Assembly: GCA_945905835.1 (NCBI GenBank)
Contig: CAMDQJ010000038.1
Span: 1-36,185, forward strand
Origin: Asaia bogorensis
Lineage (GTDB): Bacteria > Pseudomonadota > Alphaproteobacteria > Reyranellales > Reyranellaceae
DNA length: 36,185 bases
Direction: 5' to 3'
In this document: in pieces, positions 8,075-17,254 of the stretch
How positions within the stretch are numbered: the first letter of the stretch is position 1
Layout: each line of letters opens with the position of its first letter
Made by a program: the position numbers and the translations under genes
Notes under the pieces: model-generated
The model's input: only the letters and a program-made list of their open reading frames with translations
Database searches by the model: none
What the model was told of the DNA's origin: nothing

Positions 8075-9058
8075 TTTGAGGAGCGTGAGCGGTGCACTCC
8101 CCTCAGCCTTGTTGTTGGCCGTGATCCAGACCCTGCGCTTGGCCCTGAAGGCCTCAGCAGCCATCCGGGCGAGAATCCGGCGGGTTTCGAGGTCCTCGTC
8201 GATCAGCTTGTCGAACGGCTCGTAGCGCTGCTTGGCGGCCTGGTAGAGGAAGCCGCGATGGAGGTTCCAGCGCACGATCAGGTCGCCGGGGGCGGCGGCA
8301 TCGAGCACCTTGAGCGCCATCTCCTGGCGCTCGACCTCGGGCATGCGGTCGTGCAGGCCGACGCAGTAGCGGACGCCGGTGGCAGCCAGCATGCGCATGA
8401 GGCGCGGCGTCAAAAGCTCCGAATTACGCAGTTCCAGGGCGTAGAGCGGCGTCTGACGGCCGAGCTGCCTGGGCAGCGCCTCGAAGAATGCCGCCAGCCG
8501 GTCGATGAGCGCCGGCGCCTCCTCGACCAGGCCGCGCGGCAGCGGCGAGATCTGGAACACCAGGGGGCCTGATTTGGAACCAAGCCCTTCGAGGCACGGC
8601 ACGACGAACTCGCGCGCGGCGATCGACGGGTCGAGGAAATGCGGATTGGCGACACGGCCCCGCCCGTCCTCGTCGCGCATGACGGCGTCGCAGACCATCG
8701 CCGGTGCCTTGACGACAAAACTGAAATCGTCCGGCGCCTGCGTGGTGTAGCGCGCATACTCGGCAGTCGTGAGAGCAGCGTAGAAGGTGCGATCGAGACT
8801 GACGGTGCGCAGCAACGGAATGCCGCCGTAGGCGATCAGGCCCTTCTTGCCGAGCGCGGTTTGCGGATGAACGCCCTCGTAAACCAGACCGCGCCAGCCG
8901 GGAAAGAACCACGACGACGTACCGAGGCGGATCTCCGGCGGCAGGACCGGGGCGGCGAGCAATGGCGATTTGGTGGACGGCAGGACATCGCCGGCTGTCG
9001 GCGCACGGCGCTTGGGTGGAGGCGGCGTCGCCTCAAAGAGCCCGGCCTGCTGGCTCAA
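8042..9058 (-). CDS. DUF72 (YecE-like) family protein
   Basis: The 338-residue protein matches the DUF72 family, which has a TIM-barrel-like fold: RLGTSSWFFPGWRGLVY near residue 44, DDFSFVVKAP, the PLVFQISPLPRG run, YALELRNSELL, and a C-terminal WITANNKAEGSAP. The biochemical role of DUF72 proteins is not established. The first 40 residues are a Pro-rich leader with no predicted fold. The start appears to be TTG at 9058, overlapping the dnaE stop as TTGA and preceded by GGAGGAG within dnaE, so it should be translated by coupling to dnaE. No better in-frame start is visible near the conserved region. Its stop codon lies inside a stem-loop. Family assignment is firm, function unknown. Confidence 0.88.
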   Translation of the reverse strand: MSQQAGLFEATPPPPKRRAPTAGDVLPSTKSPLLAAPVLPPEIRLGTSSWFFPGWRGLVYEGVHPQTALGKKGLIAYGGIPLLRTVSLDRTFYAALTTAEYARYTTQAPDDFSFVVKAPAMVCDAVMRDEDGRGRVANPHFLDPSIAAREFVVPCLEGLGSKSGPLVFQISPLPRGLVEEAPALIDRLAAFFEALPRQLGRQTPLYALELRNSELLTPRLMRMLAATGVRYCVGLHDRMPEVERQEMALKVLDAAAPGDLIVRWNLHRGFLYQAAKQRYEPFDKLIDEDLETRRILARMAAEAFRAKRRVWITANNKAEGSAPLTLLKLAEEIAKILG

Positions 9059-12000
9059 ATCTCCTCCACCTGGGTGACGCCCAGCAGGCTGCCGATGACG
9101 TCGCGCAGGCCGCCGGCGATCGAATAGGTGCCGGCCAATGTCACCTCGGCCTCCGACTCGTCAGGCATTGGTACGACCAGCGTGACGCGGCCGCGCCCGC
9201 GCTTGCCTTCGAGTGACTTGCGCAGCGCCTCCAGCGCCATCGGGTCGGACACCACGATACGCAGGCCGGCCGCCGAGTTGGCGACGGCGTCATCGAGCTT
9301 CTCGATCGACTGCGCCGTCAGCTTGACCTGCTCGCCGTCGAGCCGGCCGTCGACCGAGACCAACACCGCCTGGGCGGGCTCGAGCAGGTTGCGCTTGCTG
9401 CCCAAAAGCTCGCTGAAGATGGTGAGCTCGAAGGTGCCGGATTGGTCGGAGCACTGCACGAAGGCGAAGCGGTTGCCCTTGGCCGAGGTCCGCTCCTGGC
9501 GATCGATGACGGTGCCTGCGAGCTTGATGCGCCCCGGCGCACCGCGTGCCAGCAGAGCCGGCAGGTCGGCCGAGCGGCAGACACCGAGCCGCAGCAGGCT
9601 CTTCTCGTAGGCCGCCAGCGGATGGGAGGAGAGATAAAAGCCGATGGCGGCGAACTCGTTCTGCAGCCGCTCCATTGGCGCCCAGTCGGGCAGCTTGGGC
9701 AGTTGCGGGCGGCGCTGCTGACTGTCGTCGCCGAACAGGCTGTTCTGGTTGCTGCCCTTGGCCTCGTGCGTCGCCTGCGAATGGCGGATCAGCCCCTCGA
9801 TGGTGGCGAAGGTTTGCGCGCGGTTGGGATTGATCGAGTCGAAGGCGCCGGCCTTCCCCAGGCTTTCGACCAGGCGTTTGTTCAGCACGCGCGAGTTGAG
9901 ACGTTCGGCGAAGTCGAAGAGATCCTTGAACGGGCCGTTCTCGGCGCGCTCCTCGGCCAGCCGCAGCATGGCTTCGCGGCCAACGCCCTTGATGGCCGAC
10001 AGCGCATAGCGCACGCCCTTCTTGCCATCTTTAGTCGCCTCGACGGCGAACTCGGCCATCGACCTGTTCACATCGGGCCCGAGCAGGGGAATGCCCAGCC
10101 GCTCGAGCTGGCGGCGGAAATTGCCGAGCTTGTCGGTGTTGCCCATGTCGAGCGTCATCGATGCAGCGAAGAACTCGACCGCGTAGTTCGCCTTCAGGAA
10201 GGCCGTCTGATAGGCGACCAGGGCGTAGGGCGCCGAATGGCACTTGTTGAAGCCGTAGCCCGCGAACTTCGCCACCTTGTCGAAGATCATCGAGGCACGC
10301 GCTTCCTCGACCTTGTTCTTGGCGGCACCCTCGACGAAGGTCGTGCGCTGTGCGTCCATCTCGGACTGGATCTTCTTGCCCATGGCGCGTCGCAGCAGGT
10401 CGGCGCCGCCCAGCGAGTAACCGCTCAGCACCTGGGCGATCTGCATTACCTGTTCCTGGTAGACCATGATGCCGTAGGTCTCTTCCAGGATGCCCTTGAG
10501 CGACTGATGCAGGTAGTCCGGCTTCTCCTGGCCGTTCTTGACGCTGATATAGGTCGGGATGTCGTCCATCGGACCGGGCCGGTAGAGCGCCACCAGAGCG
10601 ATCAGGTCCTCGAAGCGGTTGGGCTTCAGTTTGCTCAGGATGTCGCGCATGCCGCTGCCTTCCATCTGGAAGACCCCGTAGGCATCGCCTTTGGCCAGCA
10701 TCCTGAAGGTCGGCTCGTCGCCGAGCGGTATCTTGGTGATGTCGATCTTGTCGTGACCGATCAGGCCGCACGCCTTCTCGATCACCGTCAGCGTCTTCAA
10801 CCCGAGGAAGTCGAACTTCACCAGCCCCGCCGTCTCGACCCACTTCATGTTGAACTGGGTGGCCGGCAGCGACTCCTTGTTGTCGGTATCGCGATAGAGC
10901 GGCACCAGCTCCTCAAGTGGCCGATCGCCGATCACCACGCCGGCGGCGTGCGTCGAGGCGTTGCGGTTCAGACCTTCAAGCTGCAAGGCGAGGTCGATCA
11001 GACGCTTGATCTCCTCGTCGGCCGTGTACTGCTCCTTCAGGAGCTGCTCGCTCTCCAGCGCCTGCGCCAGCGTCACCGGCTTGGCGGGGTTATTGGGCAC
11101 CAGCTTGCAGATGCGGTCGACTTGGCCATAGGGCATGCCGAGCACGCGGCCGACGTCGCGCAGCACCGCGCGGGCCTGCAGCTTGCCGAAGGTGATGATG
11201 GCGGCAACGCGGTCGTGGCCGTATTCGTCGCGCACGTAGCGGATGACGCGGTCGCGCTTGTCCTGGCAGAAATCGATGTCGAAGTCCGGCATCGACACGC
11301 GCTCGGGATTGAGGAAGCGCTCGAACAGCAGCCCCCAGCGCAGCGGATCGAGATCGGTGATTTTCAGCGACCACGCGACCAGCGAGCCTGCGCCCGAGCC
11401 GCGGCCCGGGCCGACCGGAACGCCGTTATCCTTGGCCCACTGGATGAAGTCGGCGACGATCAGGAAGTAGCCGGAAAAGCCCATCCGCTCGATCATGTCG
11501 AGCTCGTAACGCAGGCGGTCCTGGTACTTCTTGAGCTCGATATCGTCGGCCAGCCGGCCATTCGTCTTCAGCGCCGCCAGGCCCGCGTCGGCCATGTCCT
11601 TCAGCGCGTCCTTCTCGGTGCGGCCGCCGAGCTTGTTGTAGCGCGGCAGGATCGGCTTGCGCGGCTCGGGCATGTAGGCGCAACGCTGGGCGATCGCCAG
11701 CGTATTGTCGCAGGCCTCCGGCAGGCCGGCGAAGACCCGGCGCATCTCGGCCGCCGACTTAAAATAATGCTCTGGCGTCAGGCGGCGGCGGTTGGGATCG
11801 TCGATATGCGCGCCCTGCTCGATGCACAACAGCACGTCGTGCGCCTCGTACATCGACTCCTTGGGGAAATGTGCGTCGTTGACCGCCACCAGCGGCAGGC
11901 CACGCTTGTAGGCGAGGTCGAGCAACGGCGCCTCGATGCGCCGCTCGATGTCCTCGCCATGGCGCTGCAGCTCGATGTAGAGCCGGTCACCGAACAGCGC

Positions 12001-12492
12001 CTGCAGACGGTCGAGCATATGCCCGGCAGCCGGCCCCTGCCCCGCGGCCAGCAGACGACCCAGCGCGCCGGCCGGGCCGCCGGTGAGCGCTATAAGGCCT
12101 TCGGTGTAGCCTTCGAGTTCGGACAGCGGCAGGACTGCGGTTTTGAATTCGAGATGGGTGCGACTCACCAGTCGCATCAGGTTGAGATAGCCCTTCTCGT
12201 TCTGCACCAGCAGCGTCAGCCAGTCGGAGCTGGCGAGCTTCTGGGCCGTGGCGATGCCGCCCTCCTCCTCTCGGCGGATGCCGAGATCGCAGCCGACGAT
12301 CGGCTGGATGCCGGCGTTGGTGGCGTATTGCGAGAACTCCAGGGCGCCGAACAGGTTGTTGCGGTCTGTGACGGCGACCGCCGGCATCATCTCGGCCTTG
12401 GCCAGTGCCACGACCTTGTCGAGCTTGATCGCCCCCTCGGTGAGCGAGTAGGCGGAACGGACTTTGAGATGGATGAAATCAGCGATGGCCAC
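9055..12492 (-). CDS. dnaE: DNA polymerase III alpha subunit (replicative polymerase)
   Basis: This 1145-residue protein is the catalytic core of the replicase. Domains in order: PHP domain from residue 6 (FIHLKVRSAYSLTEGA), polymerase palm with MPDFDIDFCQ carrying Asp403 and Asp405 and VKFDFLGLKTLTVI carrying Asp561, fingers, a helix-hairpin-helix region near 860 (YALSAIKGVG), an internal beta-clamp motif QNSLF at 916-920, and an OB fold (IKLAGTVIDRQERTSAKGN). Of the PHP HxHxH motif only His8 remains (Lys10, Arg12), so metal-dependent PHP proofreading is unlikely and a separate epsilon subunit is expected. The start is GTG at 12492, 33 bases after lolD, with only a weak Shine-Dalgarno. It is DnaE1-type by length and motifs. 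Confidence 0.97.
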   Translation of the reverse strand: MAIADFIHLKVRSAYSLTEGAIKLDKVVALAKAEMMPAVAVTDRNNLFGALEFSQYATNAGIQPIVGCDLGIRREEEGGIATAQKLASSDWLTLLVQNEKGYLNLMRLVSRTHLEFKTAVLPLSELEGYTEGLIALTGGPAGALGRLLAAGQGPAAGHMLDRLQALFGDRLYIELQRHGEDIERRIEAPLLDLAYKRGLPLVAVNDAHFPKESMYEAHDVLLCIEQGAHIDDPNRRRLTPEHYFKSAAEMRRVFAGLPEACDNTLAIAQRCAYMPEPRKPILPRYNKLGGRTEKDALKDMADAGLAALKTNGRLADDIELKKYQDRLRYELDMIERMGFSGYFLIVADFIQWAKDNGVPVGPGRGSGAGSLVAWSLKITDLDPLRWGLLFERFLNPERVSMPDFDIDFCQDKRDRVIRYVRDEYGHDRVAAIITFGKLQARAVLRDVGRVLGMPYGQVDRICKLVPNNPAKPVTLAQALESEQLLKEQYTADEEIKRLIDLALQLEGLNRNASTHAAGVVIGDRPLEELVPLYRDTDNKESLPATQFNMKWVETAGLVKFDFLGLKTLTVIEKACGLIGHDKIDITKIPLGDEPTFRMLAKGDAYGVFQMEGSGMRDILSKLKPNRFEDLIALVALYRPGPMDDIPTYISVKNGQEKPDYLHQSLKGILEETYGIMVYQEQVMQIAQVLSGYSLGGADLLRRAMGKKIQSEMDAQRTTFVEGAAKNKVEEARASMIFDKVAKFAGYGFNKCHSAPYALVAYQTAFLKANYAVEFFAASMTLDMGNTDKLGNFRRQLERLGIPLLGPDVNRSMAEFAVEATKDGKKGVRYALSAIKGVGREAMLRLAEERAENGPFKDLFDFAERLNSRVLNKRLVESLGKAGAFDSINPNRAQTFATIEGLIRHSQATHEAKGSNQNSLFGDDSQQRRPQLPKLPDWAPMERLQNEFAAIGFYLSSHPLAAYEKSLLRLGVCRSADLPALLARGAPGRIKLAGTVIDRQERTSAKGNRFAFVQCSDQSGTFELTIFSELLGSKRNLLEPAQAVLVSVDGRLDGEQVKLTAQSIEKLDDAVANSAAGLRIVVSDPMALEALRKSLEGKRGRGRVTLVVPMPDESEAEVTLAGTYSIAGGLRDVIGSLLGVTQVEEI

Positions 12493-12525
12493 GGGCCATT
12501 GTCGCGCTTCTGGTTGTGGACAGTC

Positions 12526-13209
12526 TCAACCGGTCAGGATGCCATCCCGCAGCGTCACCGTGCGGTCCATGCGCCCCGCCAGCTCGGGATTGTGCGTGGC
12601 GAACAGCGCCGCCATGCCGGTTACCCGCACCAAAGAGAGCAATTGCTTGAAAACGGTATCCGCAGTCTCCGTGTCGAGATTGCCGGTCGGTTCGTCTGCC
12701 AGCAGGACACGAGGCGCATTGGCGACGGCACGCGCGATGGCCACCCGCTGCTGCTCGCCGCCGGAAAGCCGCCCCGGACGGTGATCGCCCCGGTCATTGA
12801 GACGGACCATGGCCAGCAGTTCGGCGGCGCGCTTCTTGGCCTCGCCGCGGCCAAGGCCGTTCAGCATCTGCGGCAGCATGACATTTTCCAGCGCCGAGAA
12901 TTCCGGCAGCAGGTGATGATACTGGTAGACGAAGCCGAGAAAGCGACGCCGCAGCGCCGTGCGCTCGCGGTCGGACAGCGCGCCGGCGCCGCGACCATCG
13001 AGGATGACGTCTCCGCCGTCCGGCTTCTCCAGCAGGCCCGCGATATGCAGCAGGGTCGACTTGCCGCTGCCCGACGGGCCGACCAGGGCCACGATCTCGC
13101 CGGCCTTGAGGTCAAGATTCACGCCGCGCAGGACGGCCAGCTTGCGGTCGCCTTGCACGAAAGTGCGCTGGACGTCGCGCAGCGCCAGCGATGTGGCGGC
13201 GTCACTCAT
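12526..13209 (-). CDS. lolD: Lipoprotein-releasing system ATP-binding protein
   Basis: LolD is the cytoplasmic ATPase of the transporter that extracts lipoproteins from the inner membrane and hands them to LolA. From the ATG at 13209 it is 227 residues. Walker A GPSGSGKS is at 44-51, the Q-loop glutamine at 96, the signature LSGGEQQ at 148-154, Walker B VLLADEP at 168-174, and the H-loop in LFATHNPEL. The ATG lies inside the last codons of the upstream permease (eight-base overlap), so subunits are probably made in step. A longer open frame to 13296 is only the permease read in another frame. LolD closely resembles MacB and FtsE ATPases, but its neighbours settle the assignment. Confidence 0.94.
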   Translation of the reverse strand: MSDAATSLALRDVQRTFVQGDRKLAVLRGVNLDLKAGEIVALVGPSGSGKSTLLHIAGLLEKPDGGDVILDGRGAGALSDRERTALRRRFLGFVYQYHHLLPEFSALENVMLPQMLNGLGRGEAKKRAAELLAMVRLNDRGDHRPGRLSGGEQQRVAIARAVANAPRVLLADEPTGNLDTETADTVFKQLLSLVRVTGMAALFATHNPELAGRMDRTVTLRDGILTG

Positions 13210-14473
13210 TGCGCAGCCCCTCGACCGGTTCCACGCGCGCAGCCCGCCACGCCGGGTAGGCGGCAGCGACCAGCGACAGCACGAGGGCGACGGCAACGAT
13301 CAGGATCACTTCAGTGGTTTGCACGCGTACCGGCAAGGTTGCAACGAAATCGACCTCGGCCGAGCGCCCGCCGCCCGATTGGCCGCTGACCGCCGAAATC
13401 AGCCGGCCAACGGTCTGTAGATTGGCGCAGATAAATAGGCCAAGCCCCGCGCCGATCGCGGTGCCGACAAGGCCGACACCGGCGGCGGCCATGAAGAAGG
13501 CACGTACCACGGTGCCCGAGCCCGCGCCCATGGTCCGCAGGATGGCGATGCTGCCGCGCTTCACGCGTACCAGCATGGTGAAGCTCGCCACCACATTCAT
13601 CGCCGCCACGGCCACGATCAGGGTCAGAATGATGAACATCATCACACGCTCGACCTGCAGGGCGCCGACGAAGCGCGCGTTGAGGCCGAGCCAGTGCGAA
13701 ATGCGGAGATCGTCGCGCCCCAGGCTTTTGCGGATCGCGTCGGCGACGGTGGGCGCATTGGCGGGGTCGGCAAGCTCGAGATCGACCGAGGTCACGCTGT
13801 CGACTGAGACCTCGAGGTCTTCCTGCAGGAGCTCCAGCGGCACGAAAACCAGCGAGGCGTCGAACTCGTAGCGATTGGTATAAAAGCTCGCCAACAGCTC
13901 GTAGTCGGCATAGCGCGGCGCGATCGTGCCGCTGGCGTTGAGCCGGTGTGTGACCAGGGTCACATTTTCCCCAATACGCGTCCCGAGCGCCTGGCGCAGG
14001 CGGTCGCCGATAACCACGCCGCCGCGGATTTCGAACGCGCCGGGATCGCCCATGACGATGCTGCCGATCACGATGTCGCGCGACAGCAGATCTTCTGCGC
14101 GCACGCCACGCAGGGAAACGCCGCGGGTCTGTCCGTTGGTCGTCACCAGCGCCTGCCGCTCGAGCGTCAGCCGCACCGATTTTACCTCCGGCGTCGCTTT
14201 GAGCTTGGCCAGCAGCACGCCATCGGCCTTCAACATGCCCTCACGCGCCGCAACGATGACATGACCGTTCATGCCGATGATGCGGCCGACCAGCTGCTCG
14301 CGGAAACCACCCATGACCGACAGCACGACGATTAGCGTCGCCACGCCCAGCGCCACGCCGATCAGCGAAAAGATGGCAATGAACGACACGAAGCCCTCGC
14401 GCTGGCGGGTGGCGAGATAGCGCCAGGCCAGCCAGCGTTCGATGGCGCCCGAGCCTGGCGAGGCGTCACTCAC
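13202..14473 (-). CDS. lolE: LolC/LolE-family lipoprotein-releasing permease (second copy)
   Basis: This is a 423-residue inner-membrane permease. An N-terminal membrane segment ([20 protein letters not shown]) is followed by a periplasmic MacB-like core domain. Three more segments follow near the C-terminus (around [35 protein letters not shown] and [15 protein letters not shown]). It ends in the family motif [16 protein letters not shown]. Start is GTG at 14473, overlapping the stop of the first copy within GTGAGTGA. It is a clear paralogue of the adjacent gene; which of the two is LolC-like and which LolE-like cannot be settled without alignment, so the symbol is a position-based guess. 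Confidence 0.88.
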   Translation of the reverse strand: MSDASPGSGAIERWLAWRYLATRQREGFVSFIAIFSLIGVALGVATLIVVLSVMGGFREQLVGRIIGMNGHVIVAAREGMLKADGVLLAKLKATPEVKSVRLTLERQALVTTNGQTRGVSLRGVRAEDLLSRDIVIGSIVMGDPGAFEIRGGVVIGDRLRQALGTRIGENVTLVTHRLNASGTIAPRYADYELLASFYTNRYEFDASLVFVPLELLQEDLEVSVDSVTSVDLELADPANAPTVADAIRKSLGRDDLRISHWLGLNARFVGALQVERVMMFIILTLIVAVAAMNVVASFTMLVRVKRGSIAILRTMGAGSGTVVRAFFMAAAGVGLVGTAIGAGLGLFICANLQTVGRLISAVSGQSGGGRSAEVDFVATLPVRVQTTEVILIVAVALVLSLVAAAYPAWRAARVEPVEGLRNE

Positions 14474-15779
14474 GGCGCAGGCCCTCCACCGGGTCGAGGC
14501 GGGAGGCACGCCACGCCGGATAAAGCGAGGCCACGGCCGCAAAGAAGATCGCCATGCCGGCGATGCTCGCCACCTCCATCGGCTCGATATGGGAAGGCAT
14601 CTCGGCAAGCAGGTAGAGCGTCTCGTCGAACAGCACGATATCGAAGATGCTCTGCAGCCATTGGCGGATCGCCTCGATGTTGCGGGCGAAGGCAAGCCCC
14701 AGCACGACGCCGATCAGGGTACCAATGCCGCCGATGGCCAGGCCATCGAGCAGGAACATGCGCATGACCGCGCCACGGGTGGCACCCATGGTGCGCAGGA
14801 TGGCGATATCGGCGGTCTTGGTACGCACCAGCATGACCAGGCTCGAAACAATATTAAAGGCCGCCACCAGCACGATCAGCGTCAGCACGAGGAACATCAC
14901 GTTGGTCTGCGCCTGCACCGCCGAGAAGAAGCCGATATTGGCCTGGAACCAGTCGTACACCCAACCCTGCAGTCCGGCGGCCTGTGAAACGTCCCGCCGT
15001 ATAGTCGCGGCGGGCGCGCCATCGCTCAAGAATATCTCGATCGTGTTCACGCGACTGCCGACATCGAGCAGCCGCTGGGCGTCAGCGAGCGGCGCGTAGA
15101 CGAAGTTGGCGTCGTAGTCGTACATGCCGGCGCAGAAGATCGCGCCGATCCGCGCCTGTGCCGAGCGTGGCATGACGCCGAGCGGCGTCGAAATCGACAG
15201 CGGCGACACGAGCTGCACCCGATCGCCGACCTTCAGTCCCAGCAGATCGGCGAGACGCCGACCGACGGCCAGCGAGAAGCCGTTGCCGAAATCCTTCAGC
15301 GTTCCCCACTCGCTCGCAGGGTCGTCGCCGCCACGGCAGAGCGCGCGGTGGCGGTCGCGCAAGGCGGGTTCGCCGTCGATGGCCGCGGCCAGAGGCTCGC
15401 GGGCGCGGATATCGTCGGCCCGGATGCCGCGCAGCAGCACGCCCCTCACTTTTTCACCGGCAACAAGAATGATCTGGCCCTCGACGACCGGCGTCGCCGA
15501 TACGACGCCCGGAACCGCCTTGAGGCGCACCAGCAGGTCGCCGCCGATATCGAGGCCCTCGCGACCGCCCTGCACACCGAGCTGGCCGCTGATGCTCGAC
15601 ATCTGGCGCAGCATCTCGATCTGAAAACCATTCATCACCGACATGACGACAATCAGCGTGCCGACGCCAAGTGCGATGCCGATCAGCGAGAAACCGGCAA
15701 TGACCGAGATGAAGCCCTCCTCGCGACGGGCGCGGAGGTAGCGGAGCGCGATCAGGCGTTCGACGGCGGCGACGGCCAT
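14466..15779 (-). CDS. lolC: LolC/LolE-family lipoprotein-releasing permease (first copy)
   Basis: This 437-residue inner-membrane permease has the LolC/E layout: a first membrane segment at about 24-50 (FISVIAGFSLIGIALGVGTL), a large periplasmic domain, then three membrane segments and the tail [19 protein letters not shown] hydrophilic Arg/Asp-rich stretch of about 25 residues (around residue 135, starting DGEPALRDRHRALCR) interrupts the region just before GFSLAVGRRLADLLG and is not in the neighbouring paralogue. The ATG at 15779 follows the proS stop by 17 bases. Together with the second copy and LolD it should form a LolCDE-type ABC complex for lipoprotein sorting. The lolC symbol is by position only. 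Confidence 0.88.
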   Translation of the reverse strand: MAVAAVERLIALRYLRARREEGFISVIAGFSLIGIALGVGTLIVVMSVMNGFQIEMLRQMSSISGQLGVQGGREGLDIGGDLLVRLKAVPGVVSATPVVEGQIILVAGEKVRGVLLRGIRADDIRAREPLAAAIDGEPALRDRHRALCRGGDDPASEWGTLKDFGNGFSLAVGRRLADLLGLKVGDRVQLVSPLSISTPLGVMPRSAQARIGAIFCAGMYDYDANFVYAPLADAQRLLDVGSRVNTIEIFLSDGAPAATIRRDVSQAAGLQGWVYDWFQANIGFFSAVQAQTNVMFLVLTLIVLVAAFNIVSSLVMLVRTKTADIAILRTMGATRGAVMRMFLLDGLAIGGIGTLIGVVLGLAFARNIEAIRQWLQSIFDIVLFDETLYLLAEMPSHIEPMEVASIAGMAIFFAAVASLYPAWRASRLDPVEGLRRE

Positions 15780-15796
15780 GGGCGTCGGTGTTCCCC

Positions 15797-17110
15797 TCAG
15801 CCGAACCGGGAGATTGCCTGGTCGATCGGCACTTCTTCGCGCTGGCCCGTCTTGCGGTTCTTGAGCTCGATCTTGCCGGCGGCGAGACCCTTCGGTCCAA
15901 CGATGAGCTGCCAGGGAATACCGATCAGGTCCATGTCGGCGAATTTGGTGCCGGCCCGAAGGTCGCGGTCGTCGTACAGCGTCTCGACACCCTTGGCGTT
16001 GAGTGCGTCATAGAGCTTCACGCAGGCGCCCAACACGGCGCCATCGTCCGGCTTGAGGTTGAGCACCGCGACCTTGAACGGCGCCACCGATTCCGGCCAG
16101 ACGATACCATTGGCATCGTGGCTCGCCTCGATGATGCCGCCCGCCAGGCGCGACACGCCGATGCCGTAGGAGCCCATCTCGACCGTGATCTGTTCGCCGC
16201 CCGGACCGGCCACCACTGCGTTCATCGGTTTTGAATACTTGGTGCCGAAGTTGAAAATATGGCCGACTTCGATCCCTCGCGCGGCAAGACGCTCGCTTTC
16301 CGGGATCTTCTCGAACGCCGCCGCGTCGTGTTTCTCGTCGGTCGCCGCGTAAAGCGACGTCCATTCGTTCACGATCGGCTGCAGGTCGGCGGCATAGTCG
16401 ATGGTGCGGCCGAGGATGTCTTTATCGATCAGGCCCTTATGGCAGAACACGGCACTCTCGCCGGTTTCGGCCAGGATGATGAACTCATGGCTGAGATCGC
16501 CGCCGATCGGGCCGGTGTCGGCGCGCATCGGGATCGCCTTCAGGCCCATGCGCGCGAAGGTGCGCAGATAGGCCACGAACATCTTGTTGTAGGAGTGGAT
16601 GGCGCCCGCCCGGTCGATGTCGAAGGAATAATTGTCCTTCATCAGGAATTCGCGCCCGCGCATCACGCCGAAGCGCGGCCGCACCTCGTCACGGAACTTC
16701 CACTGGATGTGATAGAGGTTCTTGGGCAGGTCGCGGTAGCTCTTCACGCCGTCGCGGAAGATGACCGTGATCATTTCCTCGTTGGTCGGACCGAACAGCA
16801 TGTCGCGGTCGTGGCGGTCCTTGATACGCAGCATCTCGGGACCGTAGGCGTCGTAGCGCCCGCTCTCGCGCCACAGATCGGCCGCCTGGATGGTCGGCAT
16901 CAGCACTTCCTGGGCGCCCGAGGCGTCCTGCTCCTCGCGTACGATACGTTCGATGTTACGCAGCACACGAAGGCCGAGCGGAAGCCAGGCGTAGATGCCG
17001 GCGCTAGTTTGCCGGACCAGCCCGGCGCGCAGCATCAAACGATGGGAAACGATCTGCGCTTCGGCCGGATTCTCCTTCAGGGTCGGCAGGAAATACTGGC
17101 TCATACGCAT
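15797..17110 (-). CDS. proS: Prolyl-tRNA synthetase, short form without editing insertion
   Basis: ProRS charges tRNA-Pro. From the ATG at 17110 it is 437 residues, the alphaproteobacterial short type. Class II motifs are clear: motif 1 around [16 protein letters not shown] (35-50), motif 2 from [10 protein letters not shown] to MKD (139-159), motif 3 [22 protein letters not shown] (199-210) follows motif 2 after only about 40 residues, so the roughly 180-residue insertion domain that hydrolyses Ala-tRNA-Pro in E. coli-type enzymes is missing. The anticodon-binding domain forms the C-terminus. AAGGA lies 11 bases before the first ATG; a second ATG two codons later is less well placed. A promoter candidate lies upstream, and lolC follows by 17 bases. 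Confidence 0.96.
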   Translation of the reverse strand: MRMSQYFLPTLKENPAEAQIVSHRLMLRAGLVRQTSAGIYAWLPLGLRVLRNIERIVREEQDASGAQEVLMPTIQAADLWRESGRYDAYGPEMLRIKDRHDRDMLFGPTNEEMITVIFRDGVKSYRDLPKNLYHIQWKFRDEVRPRFGVMRGREFLMKDNYSFDIDRAGAIHSYNKMFVAYLRTFARMGLKAIPMRADTGPIGGDLSHEFIILAETGESAVFCHKGLIDKDILGRTIDYAADLQPIVNEWTSLYAATDEKHDAAAFEKIPESERLAARGIEVGHIFNFGTKYSKPMNAVVAGPGGEQITVEMGSYGIGVSRLAGGIIEASHDANGIVWPESVAPFKVAVLNLKPDDGAVLGACVKLYDALNAKGVETLYDDRDLRAGTKFADMDLIGIPWQLIVGPKGLAAGKIELKNRKTGQREEVPIDQAISRFG

Positions 17111-17152
17111 GCGTTCGTTCGTCCTTGGACAGCGGTCAGTGGGGCGCGGCGG

Positions 17153-17181
17153 ACTGTAGGGAACGCTACTTGCAATGGCAA
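17153..17181 (-). promoter_or_regulatory. Sigma-70-type promoter candidate for proS
   Basis: On the minus strand TTGCCA (17176-17181, five of six consensus matches) and TACAGT (17153-17158, four of six) have an exact 17-base spacer. It would give a leader of about 35-40 bases before the proS ATG. The -35 hexamer shares two bases with an inverted repeat on its upstream side. Confidence 0.5.
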
Positions 17182-17204
17182 ACCAGCCCGTTCGCGGCTG
17201 GTTT
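17180..17204. repeat. 9-bp inverted repeat in the proS/permease divergent gap
   Basis: AAACCAGCC (17180-17188) and GGCTGGTTT (17196-17204) are perfect complements with a seven-base spacer, and TTG follows on the plus strand. It touches the proS -35 box and lies 50 bases before the permease ATG. It could be an operator for a dimeric regulator shared by the divergent genes, or a hairpin in the permease leader. Nothing in the window identifies a regulator. Confidence 0.5.
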
Positions 17205-17254
17205 TGCACAGGCTGATCCCCCAGACTTGGCCCTGAAAAACCGGGGGGATCAAA

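Noticed and set aside
9442-13389. A 1315-codon open frame on the plus strand, antisense to dnaE and lolD
   Set aside because: It mirrors the codon structure of GC-rich genes on the other strand, shows no recognisable domain and is rich in Arg, His, Gln and Val. dnaE and lolD are certain, so this is a shadow.
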